34,923 bases of DNA, taken from an uncultured Bacteroides sp. (GTDB lineage: Bacteria; Bacteroidota; Bacteroidia; Bacteroidales; Bacteroidaceae). The DNA lies in the NCBI RefSeq assembly GCF_910585845.1, contig NZ_CAJUHF010000040.1, forward strand, positions 1 through 34,923, in the 5' to 3' direction. The translations under genes and the position numbers were made by a program. The notes beneath the pieces are model-generated. The model was not told where the DNA came from and searched no databases. It saw only the letters and a program-made list of their open reading frames with translations. Positions 16,501-24,129 of this stretch are shown one piece after another. Positions within the stretch are counted from its first letter, which is position 1. Every line of letters begins with the position of its first letter.

Positions 16501-17548
16501 ACGCGGTAATGCAACTGGAACCGATTATGTTATTGCTGATGGACTTGCATCCTATGTACTTAAAGCTGTTTACCTGGGAAGGAATCATGATCACCCCTTT
16601 CTGATAAATGGCAAGCCAAAGATTCTTGGCATTGTCCTTCAGGAGAGAATGTACTTTGGAAGTGTTCGGATTAAAATAGGTATTGTCGAAAAGGTAGTCT
16701 GTGATTTTCTGTTCTTTGTTGTCGAAAAACTTCACCCCCTTACCGTCCGTACCGATATACAGTTCGTCCGGACTGACGGAACAAAACGTCTTGATAGGCA
16801 GATTTTGTTCTCCCTCGCAGGGTATGGCGACAAAGGAGTCGGAACTTTTATCATATTTCAGCAATCCTTTCCCCATTGTCCCGGCGTAGATATTGTCGTT
16901 TTGATCCCGGCATAAGGCGACAATGGTTATCCCTTTTTCTTGAGTCAGATAATGCTTGACCTGACGGTCGGGAGCCAAACGGTAGATTCCGTTTTCACCT
17001 TTGCTCATCCAAATGTTCCGGTTCGTATCCTCAATGATATAATCAGTGGAATGGACAGGAACGGGAAGGTTGAGGCTGTCTACGGTGAGTTCGTCCCCAG
17101 TGATAGTGAGTGAACATAGCTGATTGCCTGTGACCCATATTTCCCCATTTTTCCGTTCCAAGATATCTATTACGTTACTGTTGAATATCTCCCCATTTCT
17201 CCACTTGGCCTGCGGGCTAAAGTTATCTCGTGCCGGATCGTACACTTGTATTCCAGTATGGGTGCCCACCAACAGATGTCCCTGGTTGTCTTCCGCCAAT
17301 GTGCGCACGTAATTGTGGCAAAGCGAACGCTTATCTTCAGGATTGTGTTTATAAACTACAAATTTGACTCCGTCATATCGGTTCAGGCCATCTTCTGTAG
17401 CAATCCATATCATGCCATTCCTGTCCTGGAAGATTTTGTTTATCAGACTACTGGATAAGCCTTCGTCTACGGTAAATAGTTTAGATGATTGCCCATAAAT
17501 CATGCTTGGGAATAAGAGAAGTAAAAAGAAGAACAATATGTGTTTCAT
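13484..17548 (-). CDS. Hybrid two-component system regulator (HTCS) of the PUL
   Basis: A 1354-residue one-protein signalling system. After a signal peptide (ending MIYGQ) come two periplasmic propeller blocks rich in repeats such as GLLWIGTDNDGVYG and NLWFGSFSKGMGK (about 20-680), then a Y_Y_Y Ig-like domain (about 690-755). A membrane helix (about 765-790, WAWLLYFVVAAGCILYIAL) leads to a HisKA domain with phospho-acceptor H820 in ISHEIRTP and a HATPase_c domain with DSGIGIPAQE and GTGVGLHL. A receiver domain follows with D1139 in VISDVMMP, then a C-terminal AraC-type DNA-binding domain (about 1240-1345). Such proteins bind an oligosaccharide in the periplasm and activate their PUL. It lies in the middle of the locus, opposite to susC-susD, with its own strong-looking promoter. 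All phosphorelay residues are present, so it should be functional. Confidence 0.96.
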   Translation of the reverse strand: MKHILFFFLLLLFPSMIYGQSSKLFTVDEGLSSSLINKIFQDRNGMIWIATEDGLNRYDGVKFVVYKHNPEDKRSLCHNYVRTLAEDNQGHLLVGTHTGIQVYDPARDNFSPQAKWRNGEIFNSNVIDILERKNGEIWVTGNQLCSLTITGDELTVDSLNLPVPVHSTDYIIEDTNRNIWMSKGENGIYRLAPDRQVKHYLTQEKGITIVALCRDQNDNIYAGTMGKGLLKYDKSSDSFVAIPCEGEQNLPIKTFCSVSPDELYIGTDGKGVKFFDNKEQKITDYLFDNTYFNPNTSKVHSLLKDNAKNLWLAIYQKGVIMIPSQVNSFKYIGCKSISNNIIGSSCITAFCRDHNGLLWIGTDNDGVYGITGSIIQKVHYSPTNDENSIPATILSLYEDSEHNLWFGSFSKGMGKLDRQTGRCSYLKELLDENGKFVQRVYGFAEDRKKRLWIATMGAGLFYYDIRNGQLVYPVGVNGEVSKWINSLFYSSDNKLYAGTYDGVTCIDLTSDDFSCYTLLGHHIVFSMYEDEKKSIWIGTSDGLFCWKPEEQELTNYTIKDGLPCNTVYGIQGDGQGGLWISTNAGIAQLHKENRQFINYYVSDGLQGNEFTKNASLRDANGTLWFGGMNGVTYFNPQEITNPEQEWNIRITDFYLHNHPVKKGMLSGGHEIIDRPVFEAESFHLSYKDNSFSIEFSTLELNSPERIVYYYAMNDDKWAVLPAGTNRVSFSNLSPGTYRFRVKAVDYMTESNVKAVTIYISPAWWATRWAWLLYFVVAAGCILYIALQVHHRYRIRQEMVKHRHAEQINEAKLQFFINISHEIRTPMSLIISPLQKLISSDSDIRRQKTYNIIYRNAERILRLINQLMDIRKIDKGQMVLTFRRTDIIPFIGDLCDTFAQPAEEKKITLSFHHLEGDTQELWIDPANFDKVILNLLSNAFKFTPEGGKVDISLYTKEDMHVSGPLRHYVEIVVADSGIGIPAQEVEHIFDRFYQIQNNMNDTHAGTGVGLHLTRSLVELHHGTIHVENNPEGQPGCRFIVRLPMGCTHLPPEAIGADECEGTAFVHDCSAATILPSSASEEGMVQKARTSYRVLIVEDNDEIRRYICRELSADFHTAESKNGKEALGVMFKFMPHLVISDVMMPLMDGFTLCRKIKQNVNLNHIPVVLLTARTREEDNLKGLEYGADVYITKPFNIEILKKMAFNLIHGREMVHVTQQGQQIQEEMVEKIKSDSPDEKLIERVMKVINKNIGNPNFSVEMLAKEVGISRGHLHRKLKELTNQIPRDFIRNTRLKQAASLLAEKHYSVNEVAELIGFANPNNFSTAFKELYGVSPTTYMRENVGKKDGASLSGQPE

Positions 17549-17573
17549 AAGCTCAATTGTATTTAGTAACGAG

Positions 17574-17604
17574 CAAAAATACGAAATAAAACCATTTACA
17601 CAAA
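17574..17604 (-). promoter_or_regulatory. Promoter of the HTCS gene
   Basis: On the - strand, TTTG at 17604-17601 and TATTTTTG at 17581-17574 are separated by 19 bp. They match both halves of the Bacteroides consensus (-33 TTTG, -7 TAnnTTTG). The predicted transcript start is near 17568, about 20 nt before the ATG. It is the only promoter in the window with both elements, consistent with steady basal expression of the sensor. Confidence 0.7.
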
Positions 17605-17737
17605 TAGAAATCCGGATTAGTGCATATTTTATTCTACTAATGCTTTTTATGTCATTTTCTATCTTACAATACTTTCAGTCTCATTTAAAGGTATGTTTTG
17701 CAGAAAGCATACTTTCTTTCAGCCGATGCACACAATG

Positions 17738-17779
17738 AATGGTTTATCGTATCCAACATAGTGGATACGATAAACCATT
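17738..17779 (-). terminator. Hairpin after the esterase-GH43 operon
   Basis: A perfect 17-bp stem (arms 17738-17754 and 17763-17779, loop of eight) lies five bases past the stop of the - strand GH43-like gene. The T-run downstream on the - strand is weak. Its position upstream of the HTCS promoter suggests it separates the two - strand transcripts. Confidence 0.65.
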
Positions 17780-17783
17780 TCCT

Positions 17784-19889
17784 TTATTTTTCCACAAAGG
17801 AATTGAATATGACTTTGTACGTTTTTACTATTCCCTTATAATCGCACCTCACAGTAGCAGTATCGGAAACGGATGCAGCTTGGGTAATCTCTATTTTCAC
17901 GTCCTTGTCGGTTGCAGATGCCGATACGACAGGTGTTCCGGCGGGAAGCGTGCAGACAGCCTCGTATGTACCATATCCGACAATACCGTTGCTCTCGGTA
18001 GAACGTACAGGAGTTTCGGGCACTGCAATGGCTTTACCGTTGACCTCTATACTTACTTTAGGTGAAACGGGACGAACGATTTTCTTTGCATCGGAGCTGA
18101 ACCCTAATCCGACCATATCAAAGAGTACATCTGTATCTTCACTTTCAGCTACAAGGTAGATAGCATGTTTCTTGTCCAAATGGTCAACAAACTGCGATAC
18201 GTCAATCGTAAACTGTGCCGTCTCCAACGGAGAGTTAGCGGGCACTGCGATTTCACCTATCTTCGTGCCTTTCCATACTTCGTTATCCCATGGACCGTCT
18301 ATCCAGACATTCACTTTGAACGCTTTGTCAGTCTTGGGTGTCAAGAAGAGGTTGAATGCCGTCTTGTTGCCTTCCTTTGTACCCTCGAATGCTTTCAATC
18401 CCAAGGTGTCCTTGTCCAGTCCACCAAAGCCGAAGTACTTGTAGCCTATGATATTCCCGTCCTTGACGTTGGCAATGGGCGCGTGGTTGTCCCAGATGTC
18501 CCATGAATCCTGCTGCAGACCTACGTCGGAGAGGTAGCATGCAAATCCTGCCGAATAGTACTGATACGGATCAAGCCCGAAGAGATGAAATCCTTCCGAA
18601 GTGACCTCCGCCCCTTTGTATTCGTTTCCCTGACGGTCTTTGACGGTCCGGATACAGCCTGGTGCATAAGGATCGTAGGCACTGATGGAGACTTTTCCGC
18701 CTTCGGATACCGATTCTTCATCCCATTCCACGTGGATGGGGGCAACCATTGCTTGGCGTGCAAATCCGAATCCGCGCGGCGGACGATGATAGAAGACATA
18801 CCACTGTCCGTTGATGAGTTCTATGCTTCCGTGCGTGTTGTGCCCGGCATTGGTAGTCTGTAGTTGCGAACCGTCATGGTTCAGTTCCGGCGCACGCGAA
18901 TCCACCAGCACGCCTCCACTTTTCCACGGTCCCAGCGGAGTGTCACCGTAGGCATAGCGCAGGGTCGAGTTGGAGCTTCCCAATCCATAGTCGGGACCCG
19001 AGTGTCCGCTGTAGATGGTCACGTACTTGTTTCCTATCTTGCGTATGGACGAGGCTTCAAAAAAATTGAACGATTCAAGGTCTTCCCCAGGATAGATGCA
19101 CGGATAAGAAATGTCTTTCTTCTGTGCATGGGCATGCCCTCTGCGGATGCCGGCGGGCATGAAGTAAGGAATGACTTCTGTTCCAGGACGCACGGAGTAC
19201 ATGGTGTTCTGATCCAACTGCGCCGCCAGCGAACGTTGGAATCCCCAATATCCGTAAGCTCTGAATCCTATTTCGTAGTCTGGATCGTTCGGGTCGGTCA
19301 CGTATTCGATATAGATGGAAGGATCGAATCCCAGAATGCTTCCCGGCAAGGTCTTCGTACCGTCTTCGTTCAGGTTGACGGGCGTGAAAGGTCCGTCTGG
19401 ACGGCTTCCTTTTGCCACCATCGCTTCCCGGTTCATACCACGACTGTGCGGAAACAGATAATACTCCTTAGTACCGTTTTTTCTTTTCACTTCAACTAGG
19501 TCGGGAGCATACATCACATCCCATTTTCCCTCTATCTGGTAGATAAATATCGGTCCCTCGTCGCGCCAGCTGGACAGGTCTTCCACGGGTGCCGACCACA
19601 TCCGGATGTCGGGGCCACAATAGCTGTCGAAGCGTAAGTCATGTGAACCGATGATGTAGGCACGGAACTTTCCCGGATTGTCGGGATCTTCAAACACACG
19701 TGGTTCTCCGTCTGGAAGATGTTCCCATAGCGGCAGGTAGGGATTACCTGCCCCATGATAGACAAACTTGGAAGAAGAAGCTTGTTGATTGCTGTTGTCT
19801 GTCGCTCCTTGCGGCAGCGCAAGTGCGACGATACCTGCAAGCGCGGTTACGCTTGCGAACAAAGATAATGCGACTTTTTTCTTTGTCAT
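17784..19889 (-). CDS. GH43-like glycoside hydrolase with C-terminal accessory domains
   Basis: A 701-residue exported protein. The five-bladed GH43 catalytic domain (about 45-420) shows the three acidic residues in order: D68 in RVFEDPD (general base candidate), D189 in GFDPSIYIE (pKa modulator) and E278 in FNFFEASSI (general acid). YAPDLV and HNTHGSIEL also fit the family. The N-terminal part is less typical than in the two GH43s downstream. About 440-620 looks like a beta-sandwich carbohydrate-binding module (YYSAGFACYLSDVG... to the region around LFDMVGLGF), and about 630-701 like an Ig-type tail. Members act on arabinofuranosyl or xylosyl linkages; the precise linkage is not predictable. 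ATG at 19889 (MTKKKVALSLF) starts the signal sequence; the longer frame would run into the upstream gene. It lies 52 bp after the tandem esterase, in one operon with it. Confidence 0.85.
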   Translation of the reverse strand: MTKKKVALSLFASVTALAGIVALALPQGATDNSNQQASSSKFVYHGAGNPYLPLWEHLPDGEPRVFEDPDNPGKFRAYIIGSHDLRFDSYCGPDIRMWSAPVEDLSSWRDEGPIFIYQIEGKWDVMYAPDLVEVKRKNGTKEYYLFPHSRGMNREAMVAKGSRPDGPFTPVNLNEDGTKTLPGSILGFDPSIYIEYVTDPNDPDYEIGFRAYGYWGFQRSLAAQLDQNTMYSVRPGTEVIPYFMPAGIRRGHAHAQKKDISYPCIYPGEDLESFNFFEASSIRKIGNKYVTIYSGHSGPDYGLGSSNSTLRYAYGDTPLGPWKSGGVLVDSRAPELNHDGSQLQTTNAGHNTHGSIELINGQWYVFYHRPPRGFGFARQAMVAPIHVEWDEESVSEGGKVSISAYDPYAPGCIRTVKDRQGNEYKGAEVTSEGFHLFGLDPYQYYSAGFACYLSDVGLQQDSWDIWDNHAPIANVKDGNIIGYKYFGFGGLDKDTLGLKAFEGTKEGNKTAFNLFLTPKTDKAFKVNVWIDGPWDNEVWKGTKIGEIAVPANSPLETAQFTIDVSQFVDHLDKKHAIYLVAESEDTDVLFDMVGLGFSSDAKKIVRPVSPKVSIEVNGKAIAVPETPVRSTESNGIVGYGTYEAVCTLPAGTPVVSASATDKDVKIEITQAASVSDTATVRCDYKGIVKTYKVIFNSFVEK

Positions 19890-19941
19890 ACTTAAATCGT
19901 TTTGGATTATTATTATGCAAATTATTGGATTCTGTAAACCG

Positions 19942-21861
19942 CTATTCTCTGAATAACAACTGTGCAAAATTATACAGGTTATTCCGCCATACCGGCCAAG
20001 TATGCCCACCTGGATACTCAGAATAAGTATATTTCAGTTTCAGCTTGTCGAATTCCTTGAGCATATTTTGGCAGTTTTGGTAAGCAATGTCTTCTTTGCC
20101 CCCCATAGCAATCCAAAACAATTTCAGTCGTGTGTCGATATCGGCTTTATTCTTACCGATGTATTCATATTGAGCATCAGCCGTTTTCCGGTAGGCATCC
20201 AACCATCCGGAACTGAATACACCAAGGTGTGAGAACAGGTCTGTGTGATACAGTCCGGCATAAAGCGTCTGAAGCCCTCCCATCGACAAGCCCGCAAGTG
20301 CACGGCTACCAGCCTCCTTCCTGACGCGATAGTTTTTCTCGACAAAGGGAATGACGGCTTGCGTTAATTCGGCTTCAAATGCCTTAAGCGCGCCGCTGTC
20401 AAATCCGACCGAAGGCATGTTGCCGTCAACCATCACTACCAACATGGGACGGGCCTTTCCTTCTGCAATTAGGTTATCCATAATAAGGTCAGTCTTTCCT
20501 TGTGTACCCCACCCGCGTTCATCCTCTCCACCGCCATGCAGCAGATAAAGAACCGGATAGGTTTCGCCTGCATGCATATCATATCCGGCAGGAGTGTACA
20601 CATAGAAGCGTCTCCACGTACGGCTGACTTCTGAGTAGTAACGTTTCATACGGATGTCTCCGTGCGGCACATCTTTCAGCGCATAATATTCTCCCCCTTC
20701 GAAAGGAACTTCAATGCCACTCGCCATACGACCCATGCCATAGAAAGTCTCGCTTCCAGGATCGGCCACCGCCATCCCGTCTATCAGAAGCGAATAGTAA
20801 TGGAATCCTTCGCCCAAGGAGTCTGTCACAGTCTGCCAGATTCCATTGTCCTGCCTAGTCAGATCATATTTCCGTCCCAAATCAATCTGCACTTTTTGCG
20901 CCTCCGGCGCTTTTATGCGGAATATAGCGCGACGGTCGGCAGTCAGTTGCGGATACTTGGAGTTGCGCACGTTGCTCTCGGCACGCATGCCGTGTATGCC
21001 GTATTGGTCGAAACTCGACGTATCGACAGGTTTGAAGAGCAGTTGGGAGAAGAGATAAAGGTCATTCTTCCAGACATTGAAATCGTGCACTCCCGGTTCT
21101 ACGTAGAAGATATGGGGTACTTTATGCCGTTGCAGATAGAGATGAGTGCGTTCGCTGAAAAACATAAGCCCGTCGTTGTCACCACATGAAATCCATAATA
21201 ACTTTAATTGTTGCCGAACTGCTTCCGGATCGGGAACAAGCGTTTCGGGTGTTTTGGTGTTAGGAGCAGACGAAAAGCCTCCCACCCAAGCAAATTTGTC
21301 CAAATTGCCCAGTCCGAAGTTCAGCGATTGCCCACCTCCCATTGACAATCCTGCCAAAGCACGATTCTCGCGATTTCTGAGTACAGGATACTTCCTCTCG
21401 ATAAAAGGTATCAAGTCATTCAGCAGGTCTTTCTCAAAAATGGCAAACCCTTCCACTTTCTCAGGAGCCATAATGTTCCCCGTTGCCCGGTCATCTTTGA
21501 TGGCCCTTCCGTTGGGAAGCACTACAATCATAGGTTCCAGTTTACCTTCAGCGTACAGGTTATCCAAGATGACTTGAGGTGCACCATGCTTCAGCCATTC
21601 CAGCTCGTCGCCACCAATGCCATGTAGCAGATAAAGGACCGGATACTTCTTCTTCGCAGTGAATCCCGGCGGCGTATAAACCAATGCTTTCCGTTTCGTA
21701 CCTACAGTTTTTGATTTATAACTCACTGTGTCTACTTTCCCTCTGGCTATTCCTGCTTTTTCCACATCGAAACCAGCCTGGGAATGGGGAATGCTACTCT
21801 GTCCCCATGTTCCTAAAGAGTATGCAAATGCGCATACGAAGAAAATTACTGTGTGTTTCAT
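19942..21861 (-). CDS. Tandem CE1-type esterase: CE1 + CBM48-like + CE1
   Basis: A 639-residue exported protein (signal peptide MKHTVIFFVCAFAYSLGTWG). Two esterase D/CE1 alpha/beta-hydrolase domains flank a CBM48-like beta-sandwich (about 285-400). Domain 1 (about 40-280) has YPVLYLLHGIGG, nucleophile S173 in GLSMGG, D228 in CGDND and H259 in GVHDFNVW. Domain 2 (about 400-639) has YPVLYLLHGGGEDERGW, S526 in GLSMGG and H620 in GGHTWPVW. Both triads look intact, so it should be a double-headed esterase, most likely releasing ferulate or acetate from arabinoxylan side chains. The middle and second domains are arranged as in the 10493-12427 protein (shared FHYYxLLIDGM and GxxRMASGIEVP). It is the first gene of the - strand operon, divergent from GH97. 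Confidence 0.9.
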   Translation of the reverse strand: MKHTVIFFVCAFAYSLGTWGQSSIPHSQAGFDVEKAGIARGKVDTVSYKSKTVGTKRKALVYTPPGFTAKKKYPVLYLLHGIGGDELEWLKHGAPQVILDNLYAEGKLEPMIVVLPNGRAIKDDRATGNIMAPEKVEGFAIFEKDLLNDLIPFIERKYPVLRNRENRALAGLSMGGGQSLNFGLGNLDKFAWVGGFSSAPNTKTPETLVPDPEAVRQQLKLLWISCGDNDGLMFFSERTHLYLQRHKVPHIFYVEPGVHDFNVWKNDLYLFSQLLFKPVDTSSFDQYGIHGMRAESNVRNSKYPQLTADRRAIFRIKAPEAQKVQIDLGRKYDLTRQDNGIWQTVTDSLGEGFHYYSLLIDGMAVADPGSETFYGMGRMASGIEVPFEGGEYYALKDVPHGDIRMKRYYSEVSRTWRRFYVYTPAGYDMHAGETYPVLYLLHGGGEDERGWGTQGKTDLIMDNLIAEGKARPMLVVMVDGNMPSVGFDSGALKAFEAELTQAVIPFVEKNYRVRKEAGSRALAGLSMGGLQTLYAGLYHTDLFSHLGVFSSGWLDAYRKTADAQYEYIGKNKADIDTRLKLFWIAMGGKEDIAYQNCQNMLKEFDKLKLKYTYSEYPGGHTWPVWRNNLYNFAQLLFRE

Positions 21862-21881
21862 GAACTAAAATTTTACAGCCG

Positions 21882-21889
21882 TAAATGTA
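21882..21889 (-). promoter_or_regulatory. Weak candidate -7 element of the esterase-GH43 operon
   Basis: On the - strand 21889-21882 reads TACATTTA, one mismatch from TAnnTTTG, about 20 nt before the ATG at 21861. Its distance to the nearest GTTAC box (31 bp) mirrors the + strand side (29 bp). Confidence 0.3.
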
Positions 21890-21920
21890 CTCGATTCTCC
21901 CTATATCCTACATATAACCA

Positions 21921-22163
21921 TGTTACACGTTTGTTTTCTGATGTTACATTATCGTTTCTGTTACTCGTCGGAAACAGGCAGACATGCCAATTCATACAGC
22001 TCCGACATATCTGCTCCACTACACCTTTCTTTCGATTGCCAACAGGCCTTGATGCATGTATAAAGCAGATTATGTAATAAGAGTGAAGCTATTTGTTACA
22101 TGAACCCCTCTCAGTCGCCACAAGGAGCATATCACGTTACATAGACAAATGTTTCTGTTACAT
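21921..22163. promoter_or_regulatory. Cluster of six GTTAC boxes in the divergent control region
   Basis: The 369-bp gap between the divergent operons (21862-22230) contains six copies of (T/C)GTTACNN on the + strand: 21921, 21942, 21959, 22094, 22135 and 22156. Three are exactly TGTTACAT. The pairs 21921/21942 and 22135/22156 are both spaced 21 bp, two helical turns. An 11-mer GTTTCTGTTAC occurs at 21954 and again at 22151. The inner boxes flank the two predicted promoters. I infer operators, possibly for the AraC-type domain of the HTCS, since AraC-family proteins bind direct repeats about 21 bp apart. The regulator's identity is not shown by the sequence. No gene lies in this gap. Confidence 0.6.
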
Positions 22164-22192
22164 GATTATTATAAAAAACAATGCGATTAGGC

Positions 22193-22200
22193 TATCTTTG
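22193..22200 (+). promoter_or_regulatory. -7 promoter element of the GH97-GH2 operon
   Basis: TATCTTTG matches TAnnTTTG exactly. There is no TTG at -33; instead a GTTAC box (22156-22163) sits 29 bp upstream, as expected for an activator-dependent promoter. A start near 22206 rules out the in-frame ATGs further upstream and places the GH97 start at 22231. Confidence 0.6.
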
Positions 22201-22230
22201 CCCAATGTAATATTCAGAAATAAAAAAGAA

Positions 22231-24129
22231 ATGTTTATGAATCTGCTAAGAAAAACATGGGTTATAGCAATTGCCGTCATGATGGGAGCGTGCCATTCGG
22301 AAACACTTGACATTGTTTCCCCAAACGGAAATCTGAAAATCACAATAGAACCCTCCGAAAAAAACGCTTCGGGAGAAACATCCTTCTCAGTAGCTTACAA
22401 AGAAAAAAACATTCTTTCCGGATCGAGACTGGGATTGGAAACCGATGTACAGAAGCTGGCTGGAAATCTGAAGCTGAAGGAAGTATCCGCATCAAAACGC
22501 GTGATTGACGACTACCGGATGATAACAGGAAAACGTAGCCTTTGTACGAATGAAGCTTCCGAGAGAGTTTATTCCTTCGAGAACGAAACCGGACAGACGC
22601 TAGAAGTCACATTCAGAGCATACAATGATGGCATCGCATTTAAATATGGTATCAAAGCCATTTCCGATAAAGAAAATGTCACCCATGAACATACCACATA
22701 TATCATCCCGAAAGGCGCCAAAAGATGGATGCAACAGTATGACCCAGGATACGAAAAGTTCTTTCCATTATCGACAGACGGCAAACTCGCCGACCATCCC
22801 GATGTAGACAAATGGGGATATCCAGCACTTGTAGAATTGCAAGATTCCGTATTCGTACTGTTGACAGAAGCAAACATCAGGCGAGGACATTGCGGTTCCC
22901 TTCTTTATAATGGAGACCAACGTGACAACTATCAAGTATATCCGGTCGGCCAGCAGCCTGTCAACAACGGACAATGGGAATCACCTTGGCGGCTGCTCAT
23001 CATAGGAGACCTGTGTGATATCGTGGAATCCACATTAGTTACCGACGTATCCGACCCCTCCAAAGTGGAAAACACAGAATGGATAAATCCAGGCATGGTA
23101 TCGTGGAGTTATTGGGCACATAACCACGGTTCCAAAGATTACCAGATAGTGAAAGAATACATCGACCTAGCTGTTCGCATGAAGTGGCCTTACGACTTGA
23201 TTGACTGGGAATGGAATGAAATGGGGAATGGAGGTGACCTCCAAGACGCAGTGAAGTATGCCCTGCAACAAGGTATCAAGCCCTTGCTATGGTATAACTC
23301 AAGTACAAATTGGCTCGGTCCAGAACCCTTGTATCGGCTGAACAAGAAAGAAGACAGGGAAAAAGAATATAAATGGCTGAGCGAGATGGGTATTGCCGGG
23401 GTGAAAGTAGACTTCTTTTCCGGCGATAGCGTAACTACCATGAACTATTATATAGATTTGCTCGAAGATGCAGTAAAATATAAGCTGCTGCTCAACTTCC
23501 ATGGCGCCACCATCCCGCGTGGCTGGCAGCGTACGTATCCGCACATGATGTCGGTAGAAGGTGTGTATGGTGCCGAGTGGTACAATAACAATTCGATACT
23601 GACCAACCGGGCGGCCGAACATAATGCCACGTTGCCTTTCACGAGAAACGTTGTAGGACCGATGGACTATACTCCGGGAACTTTTTCTGATTCACAGCAT
23701 CCGCATATCACATCGCACGGGCATGAACTTGCACTGCCCGTGATTTTCGAATCGGCTTTGCAGCACATGCCCGACAGGCCTTCGGTTTATGATAACTTGC
23801 CGGAAGCAGTAAAACATCTTCTGTCTGAACTACCCACTGCTTGGGATGATACGAAACTTTTGGCTGGTTATCCCGGAGTGGAAGTTGTTATGGCACGGCG
23901 TAAAGGTGATATATGGTATATTGCGGGCATCAACGGCACCAATGAGCCGAGAACGCTCCGTGCACCTCTGGCGGCTATTCCAGTAAGTGGAAAGCAGGTG
24001 TCTTTGTTCAAGGACGGCACTGATGACAGAAGTTTTGCTATTGAAGAAAATATTCATTTGTCGGACGAAGAAATTGGTTTAGAGATAAAGTGTTTACCAC
24101 GCGGTGGTTTTGTAGCTGTAATAAGATGA
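22231..24129 (+). CDS. GH97 glycoside hydrolase, alpha-galactosidase-like (retaining type)
   Basis: About 632 residues. The N-terminus MFMNLLRKTWVIAIAVMMGAC ends in a lipobox-like GAC, suggesting a lipoprotein. The N-terminal beta-sandwich (LDIVSPNGNLKITI...) is followed by the (beta/alpha)8 barrel. The barrel contains WSYWAHNHGS, LIDWEWN, GVKVDFFSGD with D394, and MMSVEGVYGAEW with E443. In GH97, an Asp at the first position marks the retaining alpha-galactosidase-type branch, as opposed to inverting SusB-type alpha-glucosidases; the Glu would be the acid/base. The C-terminal all-beta domain ends LPRGGFVAVIR. The open frame extends upstream to 22093, but the promoter element at 22193 and the signal sequence support 22231 (or 22237). 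The stop overlaps the start of the GH2 gene (ATGATGA). Substrate linkage within the heteroxylan is inferred. Confidence 0.88.
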   Translation: MFMNLLRKTWVIAIAVMMGACHSETLDIVSPNGNLKITIEPSEKNASGETSFSVAYKEKNILSGSRLGLETDVQKLAGNLKLKEVSASKRVIDDYRMITGKRSLCTNEASERVYSFENETGQTLEVTFRAYNDGIAFKYGIKAISDKENVTHEHTTYIIPKGAKRWMQQYDPGYEKFFPLSTDGKLADHPDVDKWGYPALVELQDSVFVLLTEANIRRGHCGSLLYNGDQRDNYQVYPVGQQPVNNGQWESPWRLLIIGDLCDIVESTLVTDVSDPSKVENTEWINPGMVSWSYWAHNHGSKDYQIVKEYIDLAVRMKWPYDLIDWEWNEMGNGGDLQDAVKYALQQGIKPLLWYNSSTNWLGPEPLYRLNKKEDREKEYKWLSEMGIAGVKVDFFSGDSVTTMNYYIDLLEDAVKYKLLLNFHGATIPRGWQRTYPHMMSVEGVYGAEWYNNNSILTNRAAEHNATLPFTRNVVGPMDYTPGTFSDSQHPHITSHGHELALPVIFESALQHMPDRPSVYDNLPEAVKHLLSELPTAWDDTKLLAGYPGVEVVMARRKGDIWYIAGINGTNEPRTLRAPLAAIPVSGKQVSLFKDGTDDRSFAIEENIHLSDEEIGLEIKCLPRGGFVAVIR

